Below are positions 19,664 to 28,800 of a stretch of 45,319 nucleotides of DNA, piece by piece (the first letter of the stretch is position 1; every line of letters starts with the position of its first letter). Source of the stretch: Gallionella sp. (GTDB taxonomy: Bacteria; Pseudomonadota; Gammaproteobacteria; Burkholderiales; Gallionellaceae); NCBI GenBank assembly GCA_003134595.1, contig PLBS01000092.1:1-45319 (forward strand), given 5' to 3'. The notes under the pieces were generated by a model, which had not been told where the DNA came from, did no database searches, and saw only the letters and a program-made list of their open reading frames with translations. The position numbers were made by a program, and so were the translations under genes.

Positions 19664-19786
19664 ATGCAAATCGATATGCATTATTACGCCACATTTGCGT
19701 TGGCTCATTCCGCTGGACTTAAATGGGATCAAGCTTGGGCAATTGCAATAACTGCTCAGTATATTGACGATCCGGATACTGGTTAG
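19664..19786 (+). pseudogene. Truncated N-terminal fragment resembling DUF6765 family
   Basis: MQIDMHYYATFALAHSAGLKWDQAWAIAITAQYIDDPDTG*: start of the 'IDMHYYGTYAMARAAGL...A.AAQ.VDD' family, stopping after 40 codons. Confidence 0.5.
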
Positions 19787-19847
19787 AAGTGCAGGGCCTT
19801 TTCAATTGACGCTGGTTCAGAAGCGAAAACCATCAAAGGACGACCGA

Positions 19848-21002
19848 ATGACCTTGACCCTGAATGATTACCAGCAGATTGCGTTCGAAACAGACGTTTT
19901 GAATAGCGATAAAAAGGACATAAATTTCCCGTTGCTTGGACTGTTTGGAGAAGCTGGTGGTCTATTAAGCGCCCTGAAAAAACATCAACGTGAAGGTGCG
20001 GCCTTTTCTAATTATGAGGCTGTTATAACTGAGGAGATGGGTGACTGTCTCTGGTACTTGGCGAATATCTGTTCACGCATAAACCTTCGCCTTAATGATC
20101 TCGGCTTTTCTGTCTCTCGCGGGAAACGACCGAAAGCGGGCGCAAAGTTACATATTTTAGATTTTGATGACTTGCAAGCCTTTGCGACCACGAACAGGAT
20201 TGCAAAAAACCTAACGGACCTAAAAGTGTTGCTGATTTTGGGAACCAATGTGGGGAAAGTGCTTGGTCTAGCAAATGACGGGAAATCAACTTCGGATCTT
20301 CGGGGGGCGCTACAGGAAGTCCTACATGCAATTGCGGCGGTAGCCGCTCAGGCAAAATTGTCATTAGCAAATGCTGCAGAAAAGAATCTTGAAAAGATAC
20401 AAAGCCGGTGGCCAAAAAAGCAGGTATACCCTCCCTTACTGGATGAAAGTGCATTACCACATGAACAACTCCCCAGAAAAATTGAAATTACGTTCATCGA
20501 ACGAAAGGCGGCCGGGAAGAAAAAATACGTTGTTCAACAATGCAAGGGTTTGAACATCGGTGACCGGCTCACCGACAACAATGTGAAAGACGATGACTAT
20601 CGATTTCATGATGTCTTCCATCTCTCGTATGCAACATTTTTAGGTTGGTCGCCGGTAATACGGGCGCTTTTCAAGGTGAAGCGAAAGAGTGAGCCTGACG
20701 TGGACGAAATTCAAGACGGCGCCCGGGCAATTTTGATTGAAGAAGGTATCTCAACGTGGATTTTCAATAGAGCACACCATGACTTAAAATTATTCCAAGG
20801 TGTTAATTCGGTCGACTATTCACTTTTAAAGACTGTTCATGACTTTACCGTCGGCTATGAAGTAGAAAATAGCTACCTTTGGCAATGGGAAAAAAGTATC
20901 CTGGAGGGATTCAGAGTCTTTCGTGAATTGAAGAAGCATCGCGGAGGAACTGTCATAGCAAATCTTGAAACACACGTATTGAAATACCGAAAGCCTATAT
21001 GA
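19848..21002 (+). CDS. MazG-like nucleotide pyrophosphohydrolase-domain protein with long C-terminal region
   Basis: 'FPLLGLFGEAGGLLSALKKHQREGAAFSNYEAVITEEMGDCLWYLANI' (E..E..EExxD helices); C-terminal 'RFHDVFHLSYATFLGWSPV...GARAILIEEGISTWIF' helical domain. Confidence 0.75.
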   Translation: MTLTLNDYQQIAFETDVLNSDKKDINFPLLGLFGEAGGLLSALKKHQREGAAFSNYEAVITEEMGDCLWYLANICSRINLRLNDLGFSVSRGKRPKAGAKLHILDFDDLQAFATTNRIAKNLTDLKVLLILGTNVGKVLGLANDGKSTSDLRGALQEVLHAIAAVAAQAKLSLANAAEKNLEKIQSRWPKKQVYPPLLDESALPHEQLPRKIEITFIERKAAGKKKYVVQQCKGLNIGDRLTDNNVKDDDYRFHDVFHLSYATFLGWSPVIRALFKVKRKSEPDVDEIQDGARAILIEEGISTWIFNRAHHDLKLFQGVNSVDYSLLKTVHDFTVGYEVENSYLWQWEKSILEGFRVFRELKKHRGGTVIANLETHVLKYRKPI

Positions 21003-21694
21003 CAGATGCTGAAATAATTGTTCGGCGGCTCAGTGCCATAGAGCTACCTAATGTTTTTAATCCATATCGTGACGTCTGCTCTGTCCATGACACACAGGCA
21101 TCTCCCGCGAAGCGTCGTCAAAATCTAATCAGCCAACTGCAAGCTACCATCACCGGGAATATCGATACGATCTGGTTTGGCAGAGACCTAGGCTACCGAG
21201 GAGGACGGAGAACAGGGGTTGCTTTAACTGACGAGGCGCATTTGCCAATTTTGGCTAAAAGATGTGGAAGTGATCGGATAGCCCGCGCGACAAAAGGCCC
21301 CGCCGTCGCAGAACGGACTGCAAATGTGATCTGGCAAGTATTATCAGAATTGCCGTCCCTTCCATTTCTATGGAACGCTTTTCCATTCCATCCCCATGAA
21401 CCGGGTGACCCAATGAGCAATCGTTGTCATTCAAAAAAAGAACTCGCCACGATTTGGCCGCTAAATCTTTACTTGCTTGAAATTTTGCAGCCTACGCGAG
21501 TGATCGCGATTGGAAACGATGCTTATGCGGCCCTAAGCTATCTCGGGCTGCAATGTGAATATGTGCGGCATCCCAGTTACGGTGGGCAATCAGATTTTTT
21601 GCGGGGAGTCCGAAAAATATACAACTTGCCGGAGCGACCAGATTTCCATAAGGCATCATCAAATCATGATCAGAAGGAGTTGGAACTCGCATAA
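20999..21694 (+). CDS. Uracil-DNA glycosylase superfamily-like protein
   Basis: 'FGRDLGYRGGRRTGVALTDEAHL', 'LWNAFPFHP', 'RVIAIGNDAYAALSYLG', 'VRHPSYGG'; ATGA overlap with MazG-like gene. Confidence 0.72.
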   Translation: MTDAEIIVRRLSAIELPNVFNPYRDVCSVHDTQASPAKRRQNLISQLQATITGNIDTIWFGRDLGYRGGRRTGVALTDEAHLPILAKRCGSDRIARATKGPAVAERTANVIWQVLSELPSLPFLWNAFPFHPHEPGDPMSNRCHSKKELATIWPLNLYLLEILQPTRVIAIGNDAYAALSYLGLQCEYVRHPSYGGQSDFLRGVRKIYNLPERPDFHKASSNHDQKELELA

Positions 21695-21751
21695 TTAGCG
21701 ATGGAGTGATTGAGGAGAGATTAAAATCTAAAAATTACCAGGGGTAAGAAA

Positions 21752-22225
21752 ATGAGCGGCGAAATACGAAATGTTTTCATCAGTCATGTACACGAAGATG
21801 ACGCAGCATTGAAGGACGTACGCGCTTTGTTGGGTACCCGGGGGTATACCATTCGTGATGGATCAATTCATAGCGGAACTCCTAACGACGCGAAGAACCA
21901 TGACTACATTAAGAATGGGATTTTAACGCCACAAATAAATTGGGCGGGTACGATGATCGTCGTGATCTCTCCTACAACTCACAAGAGTGACTGGGTAAAC
22001 TGGGAAATCGAATATGCCGAAAAACAAGGAAAGCGTATCGTCGGTGTCTGGCTGCAAGGGGCGCAAGAATCAGATATTCCTGAGGCGCTAAAACTATATG
22101 CAGATGCGGTTGTTGGTTGGCAAGCGGACCGAGTTATCGGAGCTATAGAGGGTGAAATAAATAATTGGTCAAATTCCGACGGCAGCGAACGTCCCGCGCA
22201 AACATTACCACGTTATAGCTGCTGA
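21752..22225 (+). CDS. TIR-like (DUF1863/ThsB-type) protein
   Basis: 'RNVFISHVHEDDAALKDVRALLGTRGYTIRDGSI', 'TMIVVISPTTHKSDWVNWEIEYAEKQGKRIVGVWL' with conserved Glu in WEI. Confidence 0.87.
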   Translation: MSGEIRNVFISHVHEDDAALKDVRALLGTRGYTIRDGSIHSGTPNDAKNHDYIKNGILTPQINWAGTMIVVISPTTHKSDWVNWEIEYAEKQGKRIVGVWLQGAQESDIPEALKLYADAVVGWQADRVIGAIEGEINNWSNSDGSERPAQTLPRYSC

Positions 22226-22235
22226 ACGGGCCACA

Positions 22236-22841
22236 ATGCGACTTTACTCGTATGTTGTCGCGCGTGATTATGGGTTTGCGCCGAATCCGTTTCATGGGGT
22301 ATGCACACTCGCAACTTGTAAGCCGGTAATTCGAAGATGCGCCAATGTTGGCGATTGGATTGTGGGCACTGGATCGGAATCTCACGGCCTCACAGGACAC
22401 TTGGTTTTTGTCATGCAGGTATCTGAAAAAATGACCTATAACCAGTACTGGAGCGATCCTCGCTTTCAGAACAAGCGCCCCGATCTTCACGGAAGCCTCA
22501 AACAAGCTTTTGGCGATAACATCTACTATCGTGACCAGACCACCAATGTGTGGCATCAGGCTCCGTCTCACCATAGTTATGCAGACGGAAGCGCGAACTT
22601 AGCCAATATAGAGAACGATACGCAGACGGATTTTATACTTGTGGGCGAACAATTTGCCTATTGGGGTGGAAGTGGCCCTCTGCTTCCAGCCAGATTTCGC
22701 AGGGTCGCTGGCCCGAATATATGCGCAATCCGTGGGCATAAATGCAACTTCCCGCCAGGTTTTGTTGACTCGTTTTTGGAATGGTTCGAGTCTCTAAATG
22801 TGTCTGGTTATTTATATAGACCCAAGCAGTTTAAATTGTGA
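22236..22841 (+). CDS. Nmad2-like (nucleotide modification associated domain 2) protein
   Basis: 'LYSYVVARDYGFAPNPFHGVCTLATCKPVIRRCANVGDWIVGTGS'. Confidence 0.75.
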   Translation: MRLYSYVVARDYGFAPNPFHGVCTLATCKPVIRRCANVGDWIVGTGSESHGLTGHLVFVMQVSEKMTYNQYWSDPRFQNKRPDLHGSLKQAFGDNIYYRDQTTNVWHQAPSHHSYADGSANLANIENDTQTDFILVGEQFAYWGGSGPLLPARFRRVAGPNICAIRGHKCNFPPGFVDSFLEWFESLNVSGYLYRPKQFKL

Positions 22842-22886
22842 CTGCGAGAGCCGCTTTCCGTCCAAAATGAAACTTTGAAAAATTAG

Positions 22887-23435
22887 ATGTCCAATTCTGG
22901 CCTGCTCAGTATTTTTTCGCAATCGCTCGATGTTCCCGTTAAACGCGAAATTTTCGTGAGCTACCATCACGCTGCCGATCAATCATGTTATGAAGAATTT
23001 TCTCGTGCTTTTCACGATCAATATGAGGTGGTGAATGATAGCTCGCTTGATCGAGACATTGACAGTGACAATCCAGAATACGTGATGCGGAGAATCCGCG
23101 AGAATTACATAAAGGGCACCTCATGCACTATCGTCCTGTGTGGATGGCAGACGCCTTGGCGAAAGTATGTTGATTGGGAGATCAAAGCGTCGTTGGATAT
23201 GCAGCACGGTTTAGTCGGCGTGCTATTGCCAACGAACCCGATACTGGACAACGGAGGCTCGCATAAACCGGATCGTCTGCAAGATAATGTAGATTCGGGA
23301 TACGCGGTCTGGACCAATTGGACTACTTTGTCTGGCGAGGCATTAACAACCGCGATCAATAGTGCTGTCGCGAAATCGAGTGCACTAATCATCAATAATC
23401 GTCCTTTGCTGCAACGTAACGGCGAGCACCCATAA
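22887..23435 (+). CDS. Second TIR-like (DUF1863/ThsB-type) protein
   Basis: 'KREIFVSYHHAADQSCYEEFSRAF...VRIREN..', 'CTIVLCGWQTPWRKYVDWEIKASLDMQHGLVGVLL'. Confidence 0.85.
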   Translation: MSNSGLLSIFSQSLDVPVKREIFVSYHHAADQSCYEEFSRAFHDQYEVVNDSSLDRDIDSDNPEYVMRRIRENYIKGTSCTIVLCGWQTPWRKYVDWEIKASLDMQHGLVGVLLPTNPILDNGGSHKPDRLQDNVDSGYAVWTNWTTLSGEALTTAINSAVAKSSALIINNRPLLQRNGEHP

Positions 23436-23473
23436 TATTGACCATCGAACCACACAAAATAGGGAATAACCGT

Positions 23474-24688
23474 ATGCCGAAATTAGCGCCAAAGCCATTT
23501 TTTGTACTTCACGTTATATGGCATCCAGCGTTCACCAAGGGGAAAAAATTAGCCGAGGTTTTATTCAATCACTATCAAGCGGATTGGACGAATCGTATTG
23601 GCGCAGGAATTGGTGTGCCTGTAAGACAGCATTGTGGTCCTGAGGGAACGCCGACCGTTCCGTCAAGTATTGACCTTGACGAATCTGAAACAGCTGCGAT
23701 TGTAGTACTTGTTGATGACGTGTTTGCTGCCGACCCAAAGTGGGTCGCGCTCTTTCAAGGACTCAGTAAAAAAGCGTCTAAGAAAAAATATAGTCATATC
23801 GTGTTTCCGGTTGTATTCAGCGATGAAGCTTTGCACAAGTTGCAAACTTCCACACAAGCAATACGATGGAGTGAATGGCGTAAGGATAAAAATTCAGAAA
23901 AACGCGTCAAACTTCTTGCGCATTTGACGTACCAGTTTTCTCGAATGTTACGCACCTATCTTGAAACGTTGAAACATCCTGCCGCTGATGACAAAATGTT
24001 GGAGTCGTACCTTGAGAAAGTTCGCGTTTTCCTCAGCCACTCCAAGCATGATCCGATCGGTGAAAGTCTCGCCCTTGCCATTAGAAAATACATTCAGGAT
24101 AACCTCGGAATGGCGTCTTTTTTTGATGCTATTGAAATAGCTCCTGGCCTTCAGTTTGACGAGGTGCTGTCACATTGCGTGCGGCGGAGCGCAATATTGG
24201 CGTTGCAAACTGATTCATTTTCCACGCGTGAATGGTGTCGCCGAGAAATTCTGGAAGCAAAGCTCTATGGGAAGCCAATCGTTGTAGCGAACTGCCTCGT
24301 TGACCGAGAAGAGCGTGGCTTTCCTTATCTTGGAAATGTACCAGTCATTCGAATGAACCCCTCCGAAAATAAGCGCATAGTCCATGTAATATCACGTTTA
24401 CTGGATGAAGTTTTCAAAGACTTTGTGTGGGAATGCCAGACGTTGTTGTATCGGAGAAAAAAATCAACGGTCGAATTTATCTCATCTCCACCCGAGCTAC
24501 TAACGCTTATTCGTTACACCGAGGCAGGCGCTGACGGAAAATTTCGCGCTGTACCGAAAACGATTGTTTATCCCGATCCGCCATTGTCCAAAGAGGAAGA
24601 GCTGTTGTTTGAAAAGCTTGTTCCGGGCACAGACGTGAAGTCATATCAGCAATGGCAAAGTAGTTTACTTGCGACGGCGGGAGCTTAA
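23474..24688 (+). CDS. TIR-domain protein, apparently two TIR modules
   Basis: C-terminal module 'KVRVFLSHSKHDPIGESLALAIRKYIQDNLGMASFFDAIEIAPGLQFDEVLSHCVRRSAILALQTDSFSTREWCRREILEAKLYGKPIVVAN'; N-terminal half has similar topology. Confidence 0.85.
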   Translation: MPKLAPKPFFVLHVIWHPAFTKGKKLAEVLFNHYQADWTNRIGAGIGVPVRQHCGPEGTPTVPSSIDLDESETAAIVVLVDDVFAADPKWVALFQGLSKKASKKKYSHIVFPVVFSDEALHKLQTSTQAIRWSEWRKDKNSEKRVKLLAHLTYQFSRMLRTYLETLKHPAADDKMLESYLEKVRVFLSHSKHDPIGESLALAIRKYIQDNLGMASFFDAIEIAPGLQFDEVLSHCVRRSAILALQTDSFSTREWCRREILEAKLYGKPIVVANCLVDREERGFPYLGNVPVIRMNPSENKRIVHVISRLLDEVFKDFVWECQTLLYRRKKSTVEFISSPPELLTLIRYTEAGADGKFRAVPKTIVYPDPPLSKEEELLFEKLVPGTDVKSYQQWQSSLLATAGA

Positions 24689-24689
24689 C

Positions 24690-25499
24690 ATGTTAGATGC
24701 CTCCAAATTATCTGGAAAACGGATCGCGGTGTCGGTATCCGACAGCCCAGACCTTGCTCAACTAGGATTGAGCTCGCAACATCTGCACCAGGCGATGGCT
24801 GAAATCGCTCAATATTTACTTGCGTCCGGGGCCCACTTAATTTACGGAGGAGATTTGCGAGCAAATGGGTTTACGTCAATACTCTTCGAACTTGCTGCCA
24901 GATATCAAAACAGGTCGGCAGAAAGCCGGGTAATGTTTACGAATTACTTGCCGTGGGCGACACACGTCGGGAAATCGTCTGACGAATTACTGGCAATTCA
25001 AGAAGAGGTAGAGCCATATGGAAAGTTGGTATTATTGTCTGAAGACGGGAAAGAAATGCCCATAAAAAAGAAGAAAAAGATCGCTGATGAGAAACCATCA
25101 CCTGCTGCTTGGGCGGCATGTCTTACTGCGATGCGTGACGTAACGACAGAAGTAGCTGATGCTCGCGTTCTACTCGGTGGGAGTGTCAGTGGCTTTCTGG
25201 GATCAATGCCTGGCATTGCAGAGGAAGCGCTAATTAATATCCGAAAGAAAAAGCCGACATACCTCTTGGGAGGATTTGGCGGGTGCGCCAGCGATATTGT
25301 CGAAACGATAGCCGGTTCCCGACGGCATTCGAAGCGCGTATGGGCAGGAAGGAAGAACTTCAAGGCAGTTACGGTCAAAGATCTTGTGAATGGATTGAGC
25401 CCGAAGCGAAATGAACACATGGCCACATCTCCTTTCCTTGAAGTAATTATTCCCTATTTGTTGAGCGGTCTTGATCACAAGTTAAACGGGCGCCAGTAG
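24690..25499 (+). CDS. SLOG-domain-like (Rossmannoid nucleotide-binding) protein
   Basis: 'KRIAVSVSDSPD', 'YLLASGAHLIYGGDLRANGFTSILFELAARY', 'TYLLGGFGGCASDIVETI'. Confidence 0.75.
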   Translation: MLDASKLSGKRIAVSVSDSPDLAQLGLSSQHLHQAMAEIAQYLLASGAHLIYGGDLRANGFTSILFELAARYQNRSAESRVMFTNYLPWATHVGKSSDELLAIQEEVEPYGKLVLLSEDGKEMPIKKKKKIADEKPSPAAWAACLTAMRDVTTEVADARVLLGGSVSGFLGSMPGIAEEALINIRKKKPTYLLGGFGGCASDIVETIAGSRRHSKRVWAGRKNFKAVTVKDLVNGLSPKRNEHMATSPFLEVIIPYLLSGLDHKLNGRQ

Positions 25500-25692
25500 A
25501 CTCCTAATTGAGTTGATCTGATCGAGTTCGACTGAATGGAGTGGAGGTTTGGATGTGCATAGGATTTCGGTTTGAAATGCGGCCACTTTCCGCAACGCTG
25601 AACGTCTCAAAAGTGTCGGGCACTGCATGTCGCCAGCGTCAACTATCGGGTGAGCTGATAAAATTGGCGCAAGCGCAAAGTTTCAACGACCT

Positions 25693-25726
25693 CTTCTAGA
25701 AGGCAATCAGCATAAGCGGTGGGCAG
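25693..25726 (+). repeat. Scar repeat R1, copy b
   Basis: CTTCTAGAAGGCAATCAGCATAAGCGGTGGGCAG, similar to 19544-19578. Confidence 0.7.
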
Positions 25727-25727
25727 C

Positions 25728-25775
25728 ATGCCGCCGAAGCCGGGGACGTACACGCCACCGACGATATTACATTGA
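25728..25775 (+). pseudogene. C-terminal remnant of a homologue of the 18418-18954 gene
   Basis: Encodes MPPKPGTYTPPTILH*, compare ...LLPKKEGDEPPTILH*; 23-bp block 25754-25776 matches 18933-18955 with 1 mismatch. Confidence 0.6.
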
Positions 25776-25828
25776 TGGATGCATAACCCGCAGAATGTAG
25801 GCCAAGATGCAAAACGCTAAGGGATACT

Positions 25829-28800
25829 ATGGACGTTTTTGAATTCAGAGAAAAACTGGTGACCGACTACTCCGACTTTACTCGGAGTTTTACAAGAATC
25901 AAGGCGCGAGACATCAAAGACTTTGTCGATCACGAATACGATTCCCAGAAATATTGGCCAGCACCCCTCATTCAAGTCAATCCAAATTTCAGGCAGGGTG
26001 CCACCGTTCAAAAGTTAGTTGATGCTGGCGTGCTGCATCCAGATTGTTCCAGAATTTTTCGTTACGGGAAAAGCAAAGAGTCTGCGGGAATAAGCTTGTT
26101 GTTGTTCCAGCATCAGCAAGAAGCTATTAGCTTCGCTCAAGTAGGAGCCAGTTATGTTCTAACAACTGGAACTGGTTCAGGCAAGTCACTCGCGTATTTC
26201 ATACCGATTGTTGATGCAATTCTCAAGGCTAAAGCGAGCGATCCGACTAAGCGCACACGAGCCATCATCATTTATCCGATGAATGCGCTCGCCAATAGCC
26301 AACTGGAAGAGCTTGGAAAATTCGTATCTGATTTTTCAGATGCGGATGCACCAATCACATTCGACAGATATACCGGGCAAGAGAGTGATGAAGAGCGCCA
26401 ACGCATAGCATCTAGCCCGCCGGACATTCTTCTGACCAATTTCATGATGCTTGAGTTGTTGATGACACGTCAGGACGACAAGGATAAGGCGGTTATTCGT
26501 AATTCAAAAGGGTTGCAGTTCCTCGTGTTAGACGAGCTTCACACCTATCGAGGTCGTCAGGGGGCGGATGTCGCTTTGCTGGTTAGGCGTATTCGAGAGG
26601 CGTTATCAGGCAAACTGCAATGTATCGGCACCTCGGCAACGATGGCTACAGATGGCACACAGGATGAGCGTAACACTGTTGTGGCGAACGTAGCGAGCAA
26701 GCTATTTGGAACGGAAATCAGGCCAGAGCATGTTATTACCGAAACTCTGCAACGAATTACTGATGAGAACTTAGTCGTTGAAAGTATCAAGCCTCAATTG
26801 GCATCTGCGTTGGCAGCAGGGATTGATGATCAGGCAACCTATGATGAATTGCGCAAGCATCCCTTGGCGGTCTGGGTTGAACTGACGCTCGGCCTTTCAA
26901 TGGAGGGAACCAAGTGGCGTAGAGCGCAGCCACTAACGTTGGCGGAAGCGGCAAAAAGATTGGCTGCTGATGCGGGTGTTGCTGAATCAATTGCCAGTGA
27001 CACACTAGCTAAGTTCTTGCTCATCGCTTACGGAGCAATTGACCAGAATGGGCGTAGTCTGTTTGCATTCAAGTTGCACCAGTTTATCTCCGGTGGGGGC
27101 AAGGTATTTTCTTCACTTGAGTCAGATGGGCATCGTTTTCTGACGCTCGAAGGACAGCAATATGTGCCGGGCGATAGGAATCGCAGGCTCTATGCGGTTC
27201 ACTTCTGTCGAGAGTGCGGCCAAGAATATTATCCAGTTTGGGATGAGAAACAGTCAGATTCCACTTTCCTTACACCCCGGAATATTGACGAGCGAAACAA
27301 TGAAGATGAAGAAATCAAAAACGGTTTCTTCATGCCAGATGAGACAGGAATATGGGATGACGTAATAGAAAAATATCCGGAAACCTGGTTGGAGCAGAAG
27401 GTTGATGGTGAGTTAAGACTGAAATCGTCATTCAAAAAATATCAGCCGATGTCGCTAATCATCATGCCAGATGGCGAAGTAGGAGCCTTTGGTGTTAAGG
27501 GTTGGTACATTCCCGGTGCATTTCGTTATTGCCTTAACTGCCAGACCACACACCAAACATCCGGTAAAGACTCGCTAAGACTGACATCCCTATCCGGTGA
27601 AGGGCGCAGCTCGGCTGGAACGATGCTGACCATTAGCGCGTTGCGTTACCTGTATGAAGATGATGAGCACCTCTCGGCAGACGCCAAGAAAATTCTCGGC
27701 TTTACCGACAACAGGCAGGATGCTGCACTGCAAGCCGGGCACTTTAATGACTTCATGCAGGTTTTGCTATTGCGCAGTGCCTTGCTTGCAGCAATAGAGA
27801 ACAGCCCGCAACACGCGCTGTCAGAAAACGAAATAGCATCTGCTGTGTTATCGGCATTGGGATTTGAACGGGATGACGCTGGAATTCGTGCAGAGTACAT
27901 GCAAGACCCAGATGTGAAGGGAAATGCACGTCGTCAGGTGCAAGATACTTTGCGCAACATCTTGGGCTATCGAATCTACTATGACCTCCGGCGTGGCTGG
28001 CGTTTCAATAACCCCAACTTGGAACAACTGGGGTTAACGCGAGTCACCTATCAGGACATTGAAGAAATGGCTGCGGATGAAGCCGAATGGCGTGATGCTC
28101 CACTCATCCTGTTATCTGCCAGTAGCAGTGTTCGTCAGGCGGCCTTGCAAAAGTTGTTCGATGCCATGCGTCAAGGGTTATGCCTTTCTACGCGCTATCT
28201 GGATCGTATTCAGTTGGATAAGCTCAAGACCGAAAGCTATAGCAACCTACGTGAGCCATGGGGATTTACCGAGGATGAGAAGCCGGTCACTTCCAACTGG
28301 TTCATCACCAAAAGCAAACCGCGAGATGAATACAAGCACAATACCGACTACCTGATCTCCGGAAGTCCTCGTTCCAGGTTAGGGCGAGAATTCAAAAAAC
28401 GTAGCTTATGGGGAGAAGGAAATCCTCACGCAGGCAAGATTGATGATGTTGCGTGTGAGCAAATCATCACGGCGCTGCTTAAATTAGCCAAGCGCTATGG
28501 ATTGGTTGTCGAAGAAGAAACCGAATTCGGGATTACGGGCTACCAGTTGAACGGGAGTAGTTTGCTGTGGCAACTGGGTGATGGAGAGAGTCAGGCCAAT
28601 GCCAACGACAACCGATTCTTTCGTAATCTCTATCGAAATATCTCCGGCTTATTGCACAATCCTACGCACAGATTGTTTGATTTTGAAGCGCGTGAGCATA
28701 CCGCTCAAGTCGAGCAGAGCGACCGCATGGAACGCGAGGCTCGCTTCCGCTACACCAGTAAAGATCGAGAACAATGGCTGGCGAGTACCGGCAAGCAACT

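Noticed and set aside
19848-25499. Canonical Thoeris (ThsA/ThsB)
   Set aside because: ThsB-like TIR proteins are present but no SIR2-SLOG ThsA; the SLOG-like protein is stand-alone and extra genes are present.
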